64,000 nucleotides of DNA from CAZGLR01 sp964526635 (GCA_964526635.1 CAZGLR010000001.1:1-64000), one strand, 5' to 3'. Shown: positions 29,397-38,575, counted from the stretch's first letter. Notes: a model not told the origin generated them from the sequence alone. A program made the numbers and translations.

Positions 29397-29705
29397 GCAG
29401 GCCTCCTCATCAGGTGAAATAAAATACGCGGAGTCTCCCGGGCGGGAATTTGTTGGTACCGGTAGTAATAAATACCTCTCTCCGTAGACTGCTCCTATTC
29501 AACTAAATATAGCGGTCAGTTGAATTTGAGCAAGGGAAATATCTACTGAATGTGATCGTAGATTGATTTTATCCGTGATCGCGCAAGCCCCGCCAATATA
29601 GAGCATATGGTCTATTAAGTTGTTGACGGCACCCGGTTGAAGGCCTTTATTTGTAGGCAAACACGTAATCAAGAGTCATTGAGTATGCTTTGCCGGGAGG
29701 ATACC
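29397..29705. other. Divergent intergenic region, C25 protease versus rhodanese
   Basis: It holds the leaders of both genes. On the minus strand a weak pair TTGCTC, 16 bases, TATATT lies at 29506-29533. On the plus strand a better pair lies at 29623-29651. No ORF with coding character was seen. Confidence 0.6.
29623..29651 (+). promoter_or_regulatory. Possible promoter of the rhodanese gene
   Basis: TTGACG (5 of 6), 17-base spacer, TTTATT (4 of 6), about 55 bases upstream of the start codon. Confidence 0.38.
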
Positions 29706-30206
29706 ATGAAATCGCGATGTCATATATATGGAATTATTCTGCTGGTGCTGAGTCTGGCCGCTGGGTCCATCTGCGCCCAGGGCGGACCGATTAAGGCAAA
29801 GATTGACGCTATAGTCGCCGAAGCCAAAGCCAATGTTGCGGCCGTAACGATCGACGAACTGGCCAATATGATGCAATCTGAAGCGAAATTCATGCTGCTC
29901 GATGTCCGCACCCAGCCTGAATTCGAGGCTGGACACCTTACGGGCGCAAAGCATACGCCACGGGGTATGGTGGAATATTTGGCCCTTTTGGGAAAAATCG
30001 GGCCTCTATCGGGTACCTATATCTGTTATTGCAAGGAGGACGGCCGGGCGTCATTGAGCGCGCAAAGCCTCCGGCAATTGGGATATACCGACGTTCGCTA
30101 TCTCGAGGGTGGTCTGGAAGCATGGGCAAAGGCGGGCAAGAGCGTCTATAACCAGCATGGCGAATGCAAAATTGTGGATTTTGAAGCGAAGGAAAAAACT
30201 GAATAA
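29706..30206 (+). CDS. Exported single-domain rhodanese
   Basis: 166 residues from ATG 29706, chosen because GGGAGG lies five bases upstream and a signal peptide (MKSRCHIYGIILLVLSLAAGSICA) begins there. One rhodanese domain follows: LLDVRTQPEFEAGHLTGAKH is the CH2A-type start, and the active-site loop is CKEDGR, with the catalytic Cys and the Arg six residues on. The end, YLEGGLEAWAKAGKSV, is typical. It is probably a periplasmic sulfurtransferase, or a persulfide or thiol-handling protein. The sulfur donor and acceptor are unknown. The next gene starts 70 bases downstream on the same strand and may be co-transcribed. Confidence 0.92.
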   Translation: MKSRCHIYGIILLVLSLAAGSICAQGGPIKAKIDAIVAEAKANVAAVTIDELANMMQSEAKFMLLDVRTQPEFEAGHLTGAKHTPRGMVEYLALLGKIGPLSGTYICYCKEDGRASLSAQSLRQLGYTDVRYLEGGLEAWAKAGKSVYNQHGECKIVDFEAKEKTE

Positions 30207-30276
30207 CTGTCGAGCAGCCGGTAGTTAAGAAGGCCCGGCAGTAACAGTGTTGTGGGTTAATTATGGCGAAGTATGT

Positions 30277-30582
30277 ATGCCGTCGGAATTTACAAAGCGC
30301 GTCATAACCATAATCAAGAGCATTCCCGAAGGCAATATCACGGGCTATGGCCAAATCGCCGCTATGGCCGGTTCACCACAGGCTGCCCGCCAGGTGGTGC
30401 GAATCCTCAATACCTGCAGCCGCAGCGAAAACCTGCCGTGGTGGCGAGTCGTTAACAAGTCAGGGATAATTTCCCTCCAATGCGAGGGATTTGCCGAACA
30501 AAAAGCCAGACTGGAAGAAGAAGGTGTTGTGGTCTCTGATGACGGCGCCATCGATCTTGCAAAATATGGCTGGCTGCCATAA
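30277..30582 (+). CDS. Alkyltransferase-like protein (ATL, MGMT family without the active-site Cys)
   Basis: 101 residues from ATG 30277. It covers the DNA-binding and active-site region of O6-alkylguanine-DNA alkyltransferase: VITIIKSIPEGNITGYGQIAAMAG is the helix-turn-helix entry, followed by ARQVVRIL and the active-site line LPWWRVVNKSG. Methyltransferases have PCHR here, and this protein has Trp in place of the acceptor Cys. That is the hallmark of ATL proteins (E. coli YbaZ type), which bind O6-alkylguanine and hand it to nucleotide excision repair. An upstream in-frame start at 30247 is possible. The Shine-Dalgarno is weak for both. Confidence 0.9.
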   Translation: MPSEFTKRVITIIKSIPEGNITGYGQIAAMAGSPQAARQVVRILNTCSRSENLPWWRVVNKSGIISLQCEGFAEQKARLEEEGVVVSDDGAIDLAKYGWLP

Positions 30583-30629
30583 ACATTTCCCACGGCCGCC
30601 GATCGGAGCAGTTTACAGACTGAAACAGA

Positions 30630-30657
30630 AAAGGCGGGGTTTAATATTCCCGCCTTT
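30630..30657 (+). terminator. Terminator after the ATL gene
   Basis: AAAGGCGGG and CCCGCCTTT form a 9-bp stem with a 10-base loop, followed by GTATTGTA, a weak T-run. Confidence 0.7.
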
Positions 30658-30725
30658 GTATTGTAATGACGATAAAAACGGTTCGTGTTTCATGGGCGCA
30701 GCCCGTAGTTTTAGCCGTACTTTTC

Positions 30726-31490
30726 CTACTTTGCCTTCAGTGCCCCGCGGAAATACTCACGGCGCATCCGGGCAATGTTTGAAATCGATATCGACTTCGG
30801 GCACACCGCCTCGCACTCGCCATGATTCGAACAATTGCCGAAGCCCTCGGCATCCATCTGGCTGACCATATCAAGCGCCCGCCGGTCCGCCTCGGCGCGG
30901 CCCTGCGGCAACACGGCATACTGCGAAATCTTGGCCCCGACAAACAGCGACGCCGAGGCATTCGGACACGCCGCCACACAGGCTCCGCAGCCAATGCAGG
31001 CGGCGGCATCGAAGGCGATATCGGCAGCTGTCTTTGGTACCGGGATAGCGTTGGCATCAGGCGCCGATCCGGCATTGACGGAAATATATCCGCCCTTGGC
31101 GATGATGCGATCAAAGGCGCCGCGATCGACAACCAAATCCTTGATGACCGGAAAAGCTTTGGCGCGGAATGGCTCAACCGTGATGGAATCGCCATCTTTG
31201 AAATGCCGCATGTGTAACTGGCAGGTTGCAATGGCGGCCTGATCGCTGTGGGCGACGCCATTGATTACTGAACCGCAGGTGCCGCAGATACCCTCGCGGC
31301 AGTCGCTGTCGAACTCGACAGGCACCTTACCCTCTTTGGTGAGTTGTTCGTTGAGCAGGTCAAGCATTTCCAGAAACGAGCTGTCGGGGGAGACGTCGTT
31401 GACTGTGTACGTCTCGAATCGCCCGCGCCCCGTGCCGCGCTTCTGTTGCCATATTTTCAAATGGACCGTCATATGCGAATTATCAGCCAT
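30726..31490 (-). CDS. sdhB: Succinate dehydrogenase/fumarate reductase iron-sulfur subunit
   Basis: 254 residues, normal SdhB size. The N-terminal 2Fe-2S ferredoxin domain has CREGICGTCGSVINGVAH plus a later Cys in ATCQLH. The C-terminal domain has CIGCGACVAACP for a 4Fe-4S cluster and NCSNHGECEAVCP for the remaining clusters. It passes electrons between the flavin of SdhA and the quinone site near SdhC. It is the last gene of the minus-strand order sdhC-sdhA-sdhB and lies 13 bases after sdhA. GAGG precedes the ATG at 31490. Confidence 0.96.
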   Translation of the reverse strand: MADNSHMTVHLKIWQQKRGTGRGRFETYTVNDVSPDSSFLEMLDLLNEQLTKEGKVPVEFDSDCREGICGTCGSVINGVAHSDQAAIATCQLHMRHFKDGDSITVEPFRAKAFPVIKDLVVDRGAFDRIIAKGGYISVNAGSAPDANAIPVPKTAADIAFDAAACIGCGACVAACPNASASLFVGAKISQYAVLPQGRAEADRRALDMVSQMDAEGFGNCSNHGECEAVCPKSISISNIARMRREYFRGALKAK

Positions 31491-31503
31491 GATTAATCCT
31501 CAC

Positions 31504-33417
31504 TTACTTATAGCTTCGCTGAGACGGTGTCACCCGCTCAAATTCGAGTTCTTCTTTGTGCAGTGTGTGTTCTCTACCCTTGCCCTGATATTCCCAGGCG
31601 GCCACAAAGGTGAAGTCCTGGTCATTGCGCAAGGCCTCACCCTCTGCGGTCTGATGTTCCTCGCGGAAATGGCCGCCGCAGGATTCCTCGCGCATGAGGG
31701 CGTCGCGGGCCATCAGTTCACCCAACTCAAGGAAATCGCCGAGCCGGGATGCCATCTCCAGACTCTTGTTGAGGTCCTCCGAATCACCCGGGACCAAAAC
31801 ATTGTTGTCAAATTCATCGCGCAGTTTGGGAATGACTTCGAGCGCATTTTTTAGACCATCTTTGTCCCGCGACATCCCGACCTTGTCGATCATCAGCTTG
31901 CCGAGTTCAATATGAATCTCGCGAACAGTCTTTTTGCCTTTGATACTTAAAAGCCGTGTGATTTCCTTCCGGATGCCATCCTCTGACTCCTTAAAGGCGT
32001 CATTATCAAGATTGGCATTGGGAATTTCGGTACCTGCCAGATATTCGCCAAGGGTATAGGGGATGACAAAGTAGCCATCGGCCAATCCCTGCATCAGGGC
32101 GCTGGCGCCGAGACGATTGGCGCCGTGATCCGAGAAGTTGCATTCACCGAGTGCGAACAGGCCGGGGATGGTGGTCATCAGGTTGTAATCGACCCAGAGA
32201 CCACCCATGGTGTAATGCGGCGCCGGGTAGATTCGCATGGGAACTTCATAGGGATTATCGCCGGTCAGGTTCTGGTACATGTCGAACAAGTTGCCATAAC
32301 GATCGGAAATCACCTGCCTGCCAAGCCGTTTGATAGCATCCTCAAAATCAAGATAGACAGCGAAGCCCGTAGCACCGACGCCACGACCCTCATCGCACAC
32401 CACCTTGGCGTTGCGCGATGCAATATCGCGGGGGACGAGGTTGCCGAAGGCGGGATATTTCCGCTCAAGATAATAATCGCGCTCGTTTTCGGGGATGTCG
32501 TTGGGGTGGCGGTTATCGTCTTTCTTCGCCGGTACCCAGACGCGGCCGTCGTTTCGCAATGATTCACTCATCAGGGTCAGTTTGGATTGATGCGTTCCTG
32601 ACTGAGGAATGCAGGTCGGGTGGATCTGGGTATAACAGGGATTGGCAAAGAGCGCCCCTCGTTTGTGGCAGCGCCAGGCTGCAGTGGCGTTGGAATTGAC
32701 AGCATTGGTTGACAAATAATATACCGGTGAATAGCCGCCGGTACACAGAAGCACCGCGCTCCCGAGATACTTTTCGATCTCGCCGGTAATCAGATTGCGG
32801 CAGATTATCCCGCGCGCCAAGCCATCGATAATCACCACATCCAGCATTTCACGGCGCGAATACATCTCGATGCCGCCGGCATTTATCTGCCGCATCATAG
32901 CGCCGTACGCGCCGAGCAAAAGCTGCTGCCCGGTTTGTCCCCGGGCATAAAATGTCCGTGAAACCTGGGCGCCGCCAAAAGAACGATTGGCCAGGGTTCC
33001 GCCATATTCTCGTGCAAATGGCACACCCTGGGCGACGCATTGGTCAATAATATTGACACTCAGCTCAGCCAGACGGTAGGTGTTTGACTCCCGGGCCCGA
33101 AAGTCGCCACCTTTTATGGTGTCATAAAACAGCCGCCAGATGGAATCACCATCGTTTTGATAGTTTTTTGCGGCGTTGATACCGCCCTGAGCGGCAATAC
33201 TGTGAGCACGGCGGGGGGTATCCTGAATGCAGAAACTCTTGACATGATAGCCGAGTTCGGCCAGTGTTGCCGCAGCCGAACCGCCGGCCAGTCCGGTCCC
33301 GACAACCAGGATTGTGTGTTTGCGCTTATTGGCCGGATTGACCAGTTTCACGGTACTGCGATGACTGGTCCATTTCTGTTCCAGCGTTCCGCTCGGAGTC
33401 TTGGCTTCAAGTTTCAT
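31504..33417 (-). CDS. sdhA: Succinate dehydrogenase/fumarate reductase flavoprotein subunit
   Basis: 637 residues. The FAD-binding Rossmann motif is VVGTGLAGGSAAATLAELGY (about 38-57). The flavin-linking segment RRAHSIAAQGGINAA places His72 where the covalent 8-alpha-histidyl-FAD forms. The active-site part TQIHPTCIPQSG, the substrate Arg region near PRDIASRNAK, and APHYTMGGLWVDYN...GECNFSDHGANRLGASAL near the C-terminus are all present. It oxidises succinate or reduces fumarate on the cytoplasmic face. The long form resembles the Bacillus/Wolinella-type enzymes with one cytochrome b subunit. AGGAGGTG precedes the ATG. The start overlaps the end of sdhC by four bases, which suggests coupled translation. 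Confidence 0.97.
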   Translation of the reverse strand: MKLEAKTPSGTLEQKWTSHRSTVKLVNPANKRKHTILVVGTGLAGGSAAATLAELGYHVKSFCIQDTPRRAHSIAAQGGINAAKNYQNDGDSIWRLFYDTIKGGDFRARESNTYRLAELSVNIIDQCVAQGVPFAREYGGTLANRSFGGAQVSRTFYARGQTGQQLLLGAYGAMMRQINAGGIEMYSRREMLDVVIIDGLARGIICRNLITGEIEKYLGSAVLLCTGGYSPVYYLSTNAVNSNATAAWRCHKRGALFANPCYTQIHPTCIPQSGTHQSKLTLMSESLRNDGRVWVPAKKDDNRHPNDIPENERDYYLERKYPAFGNLVPRDIASRNAKVVCDEGRGVGATGFAVYLDFEDAIKRLGRQVISDRYGNLFDMYQNLTGDNPYEVPMRIYPAPHYTMGGLWVDYNLMTTIPGLFALGECNFSDHGANRLGASALMQGLADGYFVIPYTLGEYLAGTEIPNANLDNDAFKESEDGIRKEITRLLSIKGKKTVREIHIELGKLMIDKVGMSRDKDGLKNALEVIPKLRDEFDNNVLVPGDSEDLNKSLEMASRLGDFLELGELMARDALMREESCGGHFREEHQTAEGEALRNDQDFTFVAAWEYQGKGREHTLHKEELEFERVTPSQRSYK

Positions 33418-34112
33418 GCGGCACCTCCTCGCAGGTAAACAACTATGGGCATAACCAGGAATCCGGCAGCCATGACCAGAGCAAAAAGCACGGCAAAGCT
33501 ATAGAGAAATGGCGTCCAGCGCGGGTGATTGAATCCGATCGACTGAAACGCACTCCAGAATCCATGGCGCAGATGAAAACCCAGCAGAATCATACTGACG
33601 GAATAAAGGATAACATGGATGGGATCGGCAAAAAGATCAACAACCAGGCCATAAAGATCGCGCATTTCATCGCCATCGTAGCTGACTGTATAACCGGCGT
33701 CAACGCCCGGACCGTATTTGAGCGTGGCCAGATGGTAAATGAGGAAAGCCAGGAGTATCACACCGGTCCAGATCATGGTTTTCGATGATATCGTTTTCTT
33801 ACTGTTGCCTTTGGCGTCGCCGGTTCTGGCGTAACCGTCGGGACGCGCCATCTTTTGACTCCACCACACCGATACCGCCGTAATGATATGCAGCAGGAAG
33901 AGCGCGGCCAGAATGGCCTCGGCGACATACAACAGCTCGCCGGTGGATTCGAGGACATGCGCATACCGATTAAACATCTCGGCGGCGCCGAACAGGATGG
34001 CCAGATTACCGGCCAGATGGACAATAATAAATCCCATCAGGCCGATGCCCGTGGCGCCATTGATTATCTTTTTCCCAATTGTTGAGAAAAGGAGCGAAGA
34101 AAGAGAGGCCAT
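33414..34112 (-). CDS. sdhC: Succinate dehydrogenase cytochrome b558 subunit
   Basis: 232 residues from ATG 34112 (GGAG eight bases upstream; a GTG two codons earlier is too close to it). Five hydrophobic segments are visible, beginning GLMGFIIVHLAGNLAILFG and ending LFALVMAAGFLVMPIVVYL, with His residues in several helices (IIVHLAGN, LLHIITAV, IYHLATL, DPIHVILY, FHLRHGFW) suitable for two haem b groups. This is the five-helix, di-haem b558 type used with menaquinone. It anchors SdhAB to the membrane and is the first gene of sdhCAB. Confidence 0.94.
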   Translation of the reverse strand: MASLSSLLFSTIGKKIINGATGIGLMGFIIVHLAGNLAILFGAAEMFNRYAHVLESTGELLYVAEAILAALFLLHIITAVSVWWSQKMARPDGYARTGDAKGNSKKTISSKTMIWTGVILLAFLIYHLATLKYGPGVDAGYTVSYDGDEMRDLYGLVVDLFADPIHVILYSVSMILLGFHLRHGFWSAFQSIGFNHPRWTPFLYSFAVLFALVMAAGFLVMPIVVYLRGGAA

Positions 34113-34169
34113 ACACACAACTCCATTTCATGCCAGGCGGTTGCTTGGCACAACCGTTCATCAGTCGTC

Positions 34170-34199
34170 AGTATAATGCCTGCTTCAATAAGGAATCAA
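34170..34199 (-). promoter_or_regulatory. Probable promoter of sdhCAB
   Basis: Minus-strand TTGATT (4 of 6), 18-base spacer, TATACT (5 of 6), about 60 bases upstream of sdhC. A small hairpin CGGTTG...CAACCG lies in the leader at about 34138-34157. Confidence 0.42.
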
Positions 34200-34411
34200 T
34201 ATAAATCTTGAAATTTCTGAGATGATAACCTGCTTACATCGACGATATGCGACAAAGGTAAAGCCAAACTTAATCAGGACTGAAACAGATTGCGGTCGGC
34301 TTCGAATCAGGAAGTGAACGATTTAATTCAAGGCAAGAGTTACATTTGTCGTTACGTATTGTATATTGTTATGAATGTGGCTAAATGTGAAAACTCATTC
34401 GGAAGACTACC

Positions 34412-36177
34412 GTGATAGATTACAGATGTAACGCATCATATGTAAAAAATCTGATTTCGGCCATTGCCGGTATGCTGGTACTTGGCAATCTTGCCGGATA
34501 CAATCAGGCGGCCTCCAGTGATACCGGAAACCGATCTATGACTACCCGGCCAGTCACGACAGAGATGGTCACCTTTCTGGATCGCCTGGCGGCCTTTGAT
34601 TTCAACGGTTCGGTGCTCGTGGCGCATGGCGACAGTATTGTTATTCACGAAGCGCGGGGTATCGCCCATGTGCCGTCACAGACGCCTAATCGTCTTGATA
34701 CCCGGTTCTCCACCGGGTCGGTCACCAAGCAATTTACCGCCGGAGCTATAATGCTGCTGGTGCAGGAGGGGAAACTCTCGGTTGATGATGCTTTGCCGGC
34801 GTTTTTTGAAAATGTCCCTGATGATAAAGCTGCTATCACAGTTCATCATCTTTTGACTCATTCTGCGGGTTTGAGGGATTCCTATGGCCCCGATGATATC
34901 AGTATGACCGAGGAAGAACTGATCACACAGATCTTCACCCAGCCGCTGTTGTTCAAACCGGGGAGAGGTATGAGTATTCCAACGGCGGCTATTCGCTGCT
35001 CGCGATTATCATTCAGAACATCAGTGGATTGGCATATGAAGATTTCCTGCAGGATGCTCTGTTCAAACCGGCCGGGATGGCATCGACAGGATTATATCAT
35101 ATATCCGTCAAACCCGAAAACACGGGCTGTTCGCATAATAAAGAGCTGGAATTTATCTCGCCGGTTGATCGCCCTGAAAACGCCTGGTATTTAGTCGGCA
35201 ATGGCGGTATTCTGTCGACGCCATATGATCTCTACCAGTGGCATGAAGCGTTGTGGAAGTCATCGTTATTTACCGAAGACACCCGCAATCGGATAATGAC
35301 TCCTTATATCAGAGAATATCCTGATGGCCAAAGCTACTATGGTTATGGCTGGGTGGTCGGAGAAATTGAGCCGGGAGATACGTTGATATGGCACAATGGC
35401 GGGGCAATGCCGCATGGCTGGAGCTGTGCGGTGTATTACTTCAAAAATCGCGATCAATTGTATATTGCCTTTTCCAACAAGCCGATAAATGGCATCCTGC
35501 CGGTCGATAATATCGCCATCAGCCTGGCCCGAATCGCAGCCGGGAAGCCGGTCGTGATGCCGCCGGAGGTGCGCGCGCAGACTATCGACATAAAAACCTA
35601 TATCCCCGGAGTCTATGAACTTACTGATGGCAGCACGATCCGGGTAAAAAGCGACAGCATCGGCCTGTGTGTGATACCGTTCGGACAGCCGGCGGCCGAT
35701 CTACTCTTTCCATCGCAATTCGCCGACCGTCTGCCGAAATATAACACCTGGACCGGGGAAATCGTAACCACGCTGGCTTCTCGAAAATGGGAGGCGGCGG
35801 TATTATTCTGCGATCCGGAACTGGCAGATCCGGAGCGATGGCGTGATCATCTGACCTCTTGGTGGCATCAGATCGAGACGGAAAACGGGGCCATCGGGAG
35901 TTTCACGCATCTTGGAACAATCTATCAGGATGGTGTCGTGTCATTTGTGCGGTTAAACGGCGAGTCCGATTCGACTGCAGCGAAATTCCGGTGGATGGAT
36001 GGCCGATGTATCGGCTTCAACAAAAGTGAATGGCCCGTGAAAAGACTTTTACCGACGGGACCGGAGCGGTTTGTTTCGTTCAGCTTTCAAACCGGGACGA
36101 TGGAATTTGTCTTTTCAGAAAATGGTCATATTGTGATTATAACGGCGGCGGGGCATCGCTTCGGGCGCATGCAATAA
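34412..36177 (+). pseudogene. Frameshifted serine hydrolase (beta-lactamase/penicillin-binding protein family, S12)
   Basis: Two overlapping frames make one protein. Frame 2 runs from GTG 34412 to about 34962 and frame 1 from there to 36177. The break is at the G-run 34960-34963. One more G would give FKPGERYEYSNGGYSLLAI, restoring the family's YSN motif. The N-terminus has a possible signal sequence. The other motifs are intact: SVTK (nucleophile Ser and Lys) in STGSVTKQFTAG, and HNGG in LIWHNGGAMPHGWS. A C-terminal beta domain of about 200 residues follows. If functional it would be a periplasmic D-Ala peptidase or esterase-like enzyme. A homopolymer error in assembly is as likely as a real mutation. 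Confidence 0.8.
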
Positions 36178-36263
36178 CCGGCGGTTAGTATCGTATCTTC
36201 CTCTATACTTTGATGCGGAATTGGGGAAAATGATCGGGGTTATTCGTCCTTTCGTCAAAAATT

Positions 36264-36279
36264 TGTGAAAAATTTATCA
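36264..36279. promoter_or_regulatory. Candidate CRP/FNR-like half-palindrome, upstream copy
   Basis: TGTGAAAAATTTATCA resembles the better palindrome 76 bases downstream (TGTGA half conserved, second half degenerate). It overlaps the region just upstream of the predicted promoter of the Hdr/Frd operon. Confidence 0.25.
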
Positions 36280-36285
36280 AAGTAG

Positions 36286-36313
36286 TTGTTTTTCGCTTTT
36301 GATCTAATATATT
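36286..36313 (+). promoter_or_regulatory. Possible promoter of the HdrCB-FrdBA-like operon
   Basis: TTGTTT (3 of 6), 16-base spacer, TATATT (5 of 6), about 140 bases upstream of the first gene. The poor -35 box fits an activator-dependent promoter. Confidence 0.33.
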
Positions 36314-36339
36314 ACCTGACAAGAGAAAGCATGGATAAT

Positions 36340-36355
36340 TGTGAAAAAGTTCACG
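36340..36355. promoter_or_regulatory. Candidate CRP/FNR-family operator
   Basis: TGTGA-AAAAGT-TCACG matches the CRP-type palindrome TGTGA-N6-TCACA at 9 of 10 half-site positions. It contains GTGAA-AAAG-TTCAC as a perfect inverted repeat. It lies just downstream of the predicted transcription start, about 100 bases before the first gene. Confidence 0.4.
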
Positions 36356-36455
36356 AGATAATACAATACACCATGAGATTTCGCGCCTGTGATATGCCAC
36401 TACTAAGTAATACATTTTCCGACAAAGATAGATTCAAGTATTAAACGAGGTTTGT

Positions 36456-36863
36456 ATGCCTGAGAAAATTACAGACAGAGCGGTCGATGGTGTCCTTCAG
36501 GATCGTGTGAAGGAGATCAGTGGTCAGAATGTCTATAAGTGTTATCAGTGCGGAACCTGTTCGGGGTCGTGTCCGATGATTGGGCACATACAGGCATCGC
36601 CGCGCAAGCTGATGGCGCTTTTGCAATTGGGACAGCGGGGTACTATCGAAGGCGTCAATACCCCCTGGGTGTGTGCATCGTGTCATACCTGTGAGGTCCG
36701 TTGTCCGCGCGGCATCGATATTCCCCGGGTCATGGAGGCCCTGCGGCAGATAGCCCTGCGCCATAAACATAATGAAATCGAACCATCGAATCTGCAGCCT
36801 GAAGAAGTCATCGATTTACCGCAGATTGCGATGGTCTCGGGATTCCGCAAATTGACCGGGTGA
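36456..36863 (+). CDS. HdrC-like 4Fe-4S protein
   Basis: 135 residues, small and soluble. It holds two 4Fe-4S motifs, CYQCGTCSGSCP and CASCHTCEVRCP, separated as in heterodisulfide reductase subunit C (CoB-CoM type) and the HdrC-like partners of many non-methanogens. It should carry electrons between the FrdB-like protein and the CCG protein encoded by the next gene. ACGAGG precedes ATG 36456. The next gene starts 9 bases after its stop. It is the first gene of a four-gene operon without any membrane subunit. Confidence 0.92.
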   Translation: MPEKITDRAVDGVLQDRVKEISGQNVYKCYQCGTCSGSCPMIGHIQASPRKLMALLQLGQRGTIEGVNTPWVCASCHTCEVRCPRGIDIPRVMEALRQIALRHKHNEIEPSNLQPEEVIDLPQIAMVSGFRKLTG

Positions 36864-36872
36864 GGAGGCCGC

Positions 36873-37754
36873 ATGAAAGTAAGTTATTATCCTGGATGTA
36901 CCCTCAAAACGCGGGCCAAAAACCTTGAAGTCTCGGCACTGGCGGCCCTGAAAGCGTTGGATATTGAGGTCGATGAACTGCAGCGCTGGAATTGTTGCGG
37001 CGCGGTTTATTCGCTGGCCGATGATGACCTGATTCATATCGTGGCCCCGGTTCGTGACCTTATCCGGGTCAAACAGGCCGGCCACGATACAGTCATGACG
37101 CTGTGTTCCATGTGCTACAATACTCTGGCCCGGGCTAACGAGCTCATGAAGCACGATCAGGAAAAGGCCAAGACAATCAATGATTTCATGGACGAAGAGC
37201 CGGATTACACGGGCGATGTCAACGTGGTTCACCTGTTGGACTATCTTCGCGACGAAATGGGCTGGGATGCGCTGAAAGCCAAAGTCACCAATCCTTTGAA
37301 CGGCCTTAAAGTGGCGCCATATTACGGCTGTACGCTTCTGCGCCCGAAAGACGTTGCGATTGACAACCCGGACAATCCGACCGTGCTGCATCAGTTCCTG
37401 GAAGCCATTGGCTGCGAGGTTGTTGACTTCCCGGAAGCCAGTGTCTGCTGCGGGACCTATCAGATTTTGGGTAACCCCGAGGCGGCGTTGAGTTTGTCGC
37501 ACGGTATTTTGTCGAGCGCCGCAAAACGCGGGGCCGAGGCGCTGGCCTTGGCCTGCCCGCTGTGTGATTATAATCTCGGCAAAAAGCAGGATGTCATGCT
37601 TGCGCAGCACGCGGATATGACCGAAGTACCGGTGTATTATTTTTCCCAGCTTCTGGCGCTTGCCCTGGGCGTGGGCGGCGATGATCTGCAATTGCAGTTG
37701 AATCGGCAGTCCTCGACCGAATTGCTCAAGGGCAAAAACCTGCTGGGTGCCTGA
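36873..37754 (+). CDS. HdrB/SdhE-like protein with two CCG domains
   Basis: 293 residues, the size of HdrB. It begins VSYYPGCTLKTRAK. The first CCG set is RWNCCGAVYS ... LCSMCYNTLA and the second is APYYGCTLLRP ... SVCCGTYQ ... ACPLCDYNLG. These cysteine sets bind the non-cubane 4Fe-4S clusters that cleave heterodisulfide in HdrB. In SdhE/MfrE they serve quinone-linked succinate or fumarate enzymes. No transmembrane segment was seen. GAGGAGG precedes the ATG. It is presumably the exit or entry point for electrons of the complex. The partner (thiol/disulfide or quinone) cannot be decided from sequence. Confidence 0.93.
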   Translation: MKVSYYPGCTLKTRAKNLEVSALAALKALDIEVDELQRWNCCGAVYSLADDDLIHIVAPVRDLIRVKQAGHDTVMTLCSMCYNTLARANELMKHDQEKAKTINDFMDEEPDYTGDVNVVHLLDYLRDEMGWDALKAKVTNPLNGLKVAPYYGCTLLRPKDVAIDNPDNPTVLHQFLEAIGCEVVDFPEASVCCGTYQILGNPEAALSLSHGILSSAAKRGAEALALACPLCDYNLGKKQDVMLAQHADMTEVPVYYFSQLLALALGVGGDDLQLQLNRQSSTELLKGKNLLGA

Positions 37755-37795
37755 GAATTAACGAAATTTGTGATGATAAACCGTAAGAGGTAGCA

Positions 37796-38548
37796 ATGAG
37801 TACAACTACCGAAGTTGCCAAAGAAGTCCAGGCCAAAATGATCCCGATCTATGTCATGGGTAAAAAGTACGAAGTCCCCGAGACATTGACAATCATGAAG
37901 GCGCTGGAGTATGCCGGATATAAATATATCCGTGGGTGCGGCTGTCGCGGCGGTGTCTGCGGGGCCTGCAGCACGGTGTATCGTAAAGCCGGCGATTACA
38001 AGATCTATTCCGGATTGGCGTGTCAGACAGTTGTCGAGCCGGATATGTACCTGACTCAGTTGCCGTTTTATCCCGCCATGCGGGCGACCTATTCGTTCGA
38101 GGATCTGCACGGCGATCCTGAAGATGTTTTCAAATTGTATCCCGAGCTGTTCCGCTGTGTGGCCTGCAATGCCTGCACCAAGATTTGCCCGATGGATGTC
38201 GAGGTCATGGATTACATCGCGGCCCTCAAACGCGGCGATATCAAAGCGGCCTCGGAGATTTCGTTCGATTGTATCCAGTGCGGGCTGTGTGCCAGTCGCT
38301 GCATGGGTGAGTTGCCGCAGTATCATATCGGACAGTTGGCGCGGCGTCTCAACGGCGCTTATCTGACGCCGAAAGCGGAACATCTGAAGACGATGGTCGC
38401 CAATATCGATGCCAGACGGTTTGCCGATAGTATGGCCGGCCTGAAATCGATGGATGTCGAATCATTGAAAAAGACTTATCAGGAACGGGAACTGGAACCC
38501 GCCGTCGCGGGCGAAGACTGGACTCCCAAAGACTCCAGTCATCTCTAA
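37796..38548 (+). CDS. FrdB/TfrB-like iron-sulfur subunit
   Basis: 250 residues. The N-terminal 2Fe-2S domain has GCGCRGGVCGACSTVYR and a later LACQTVV. Two 4Fe-4S motifs follow, CVACNACTKICP and CIQCGLCASRCM. The second is HdrC-like and lacks the usual Pro. It resembles the N-terminal half of thiol:fumarate reductase subunit B and fumarate reductase FrdB, but has its own C-terminal tail of about 60 residues after LARRLNG. AGAGG precedes the ATG. It sits between the CCG protein and the flavoprotein genes, as expected for the electron relay. Confidence 0.9.
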   Translation: MSTTTEVAKEVQAKMIPIYVMGKKYEVPETLTIMKALEYAGYKYIRGCGCRGGVCGACSTVYRKAGDYKIYSGLACQTVVEPDMYLTQLPFYPAMRATYSFEDLHGDPEDVFKLYPELFRCVACNACTKICPMDVEVMDYIAALKRGDIKAASEISFDCIQCGLCASRCMGELPQYHIGQLARRLNGAYLTPKAEHLKTMVANIDARRFADSMAGLKSMDVESLKKTYQERELEPAVAGEDWTPKDSSHL

Positions 38549-38575
38549 ACGGAAGCTGGTGAGAGTGAGGTAACA

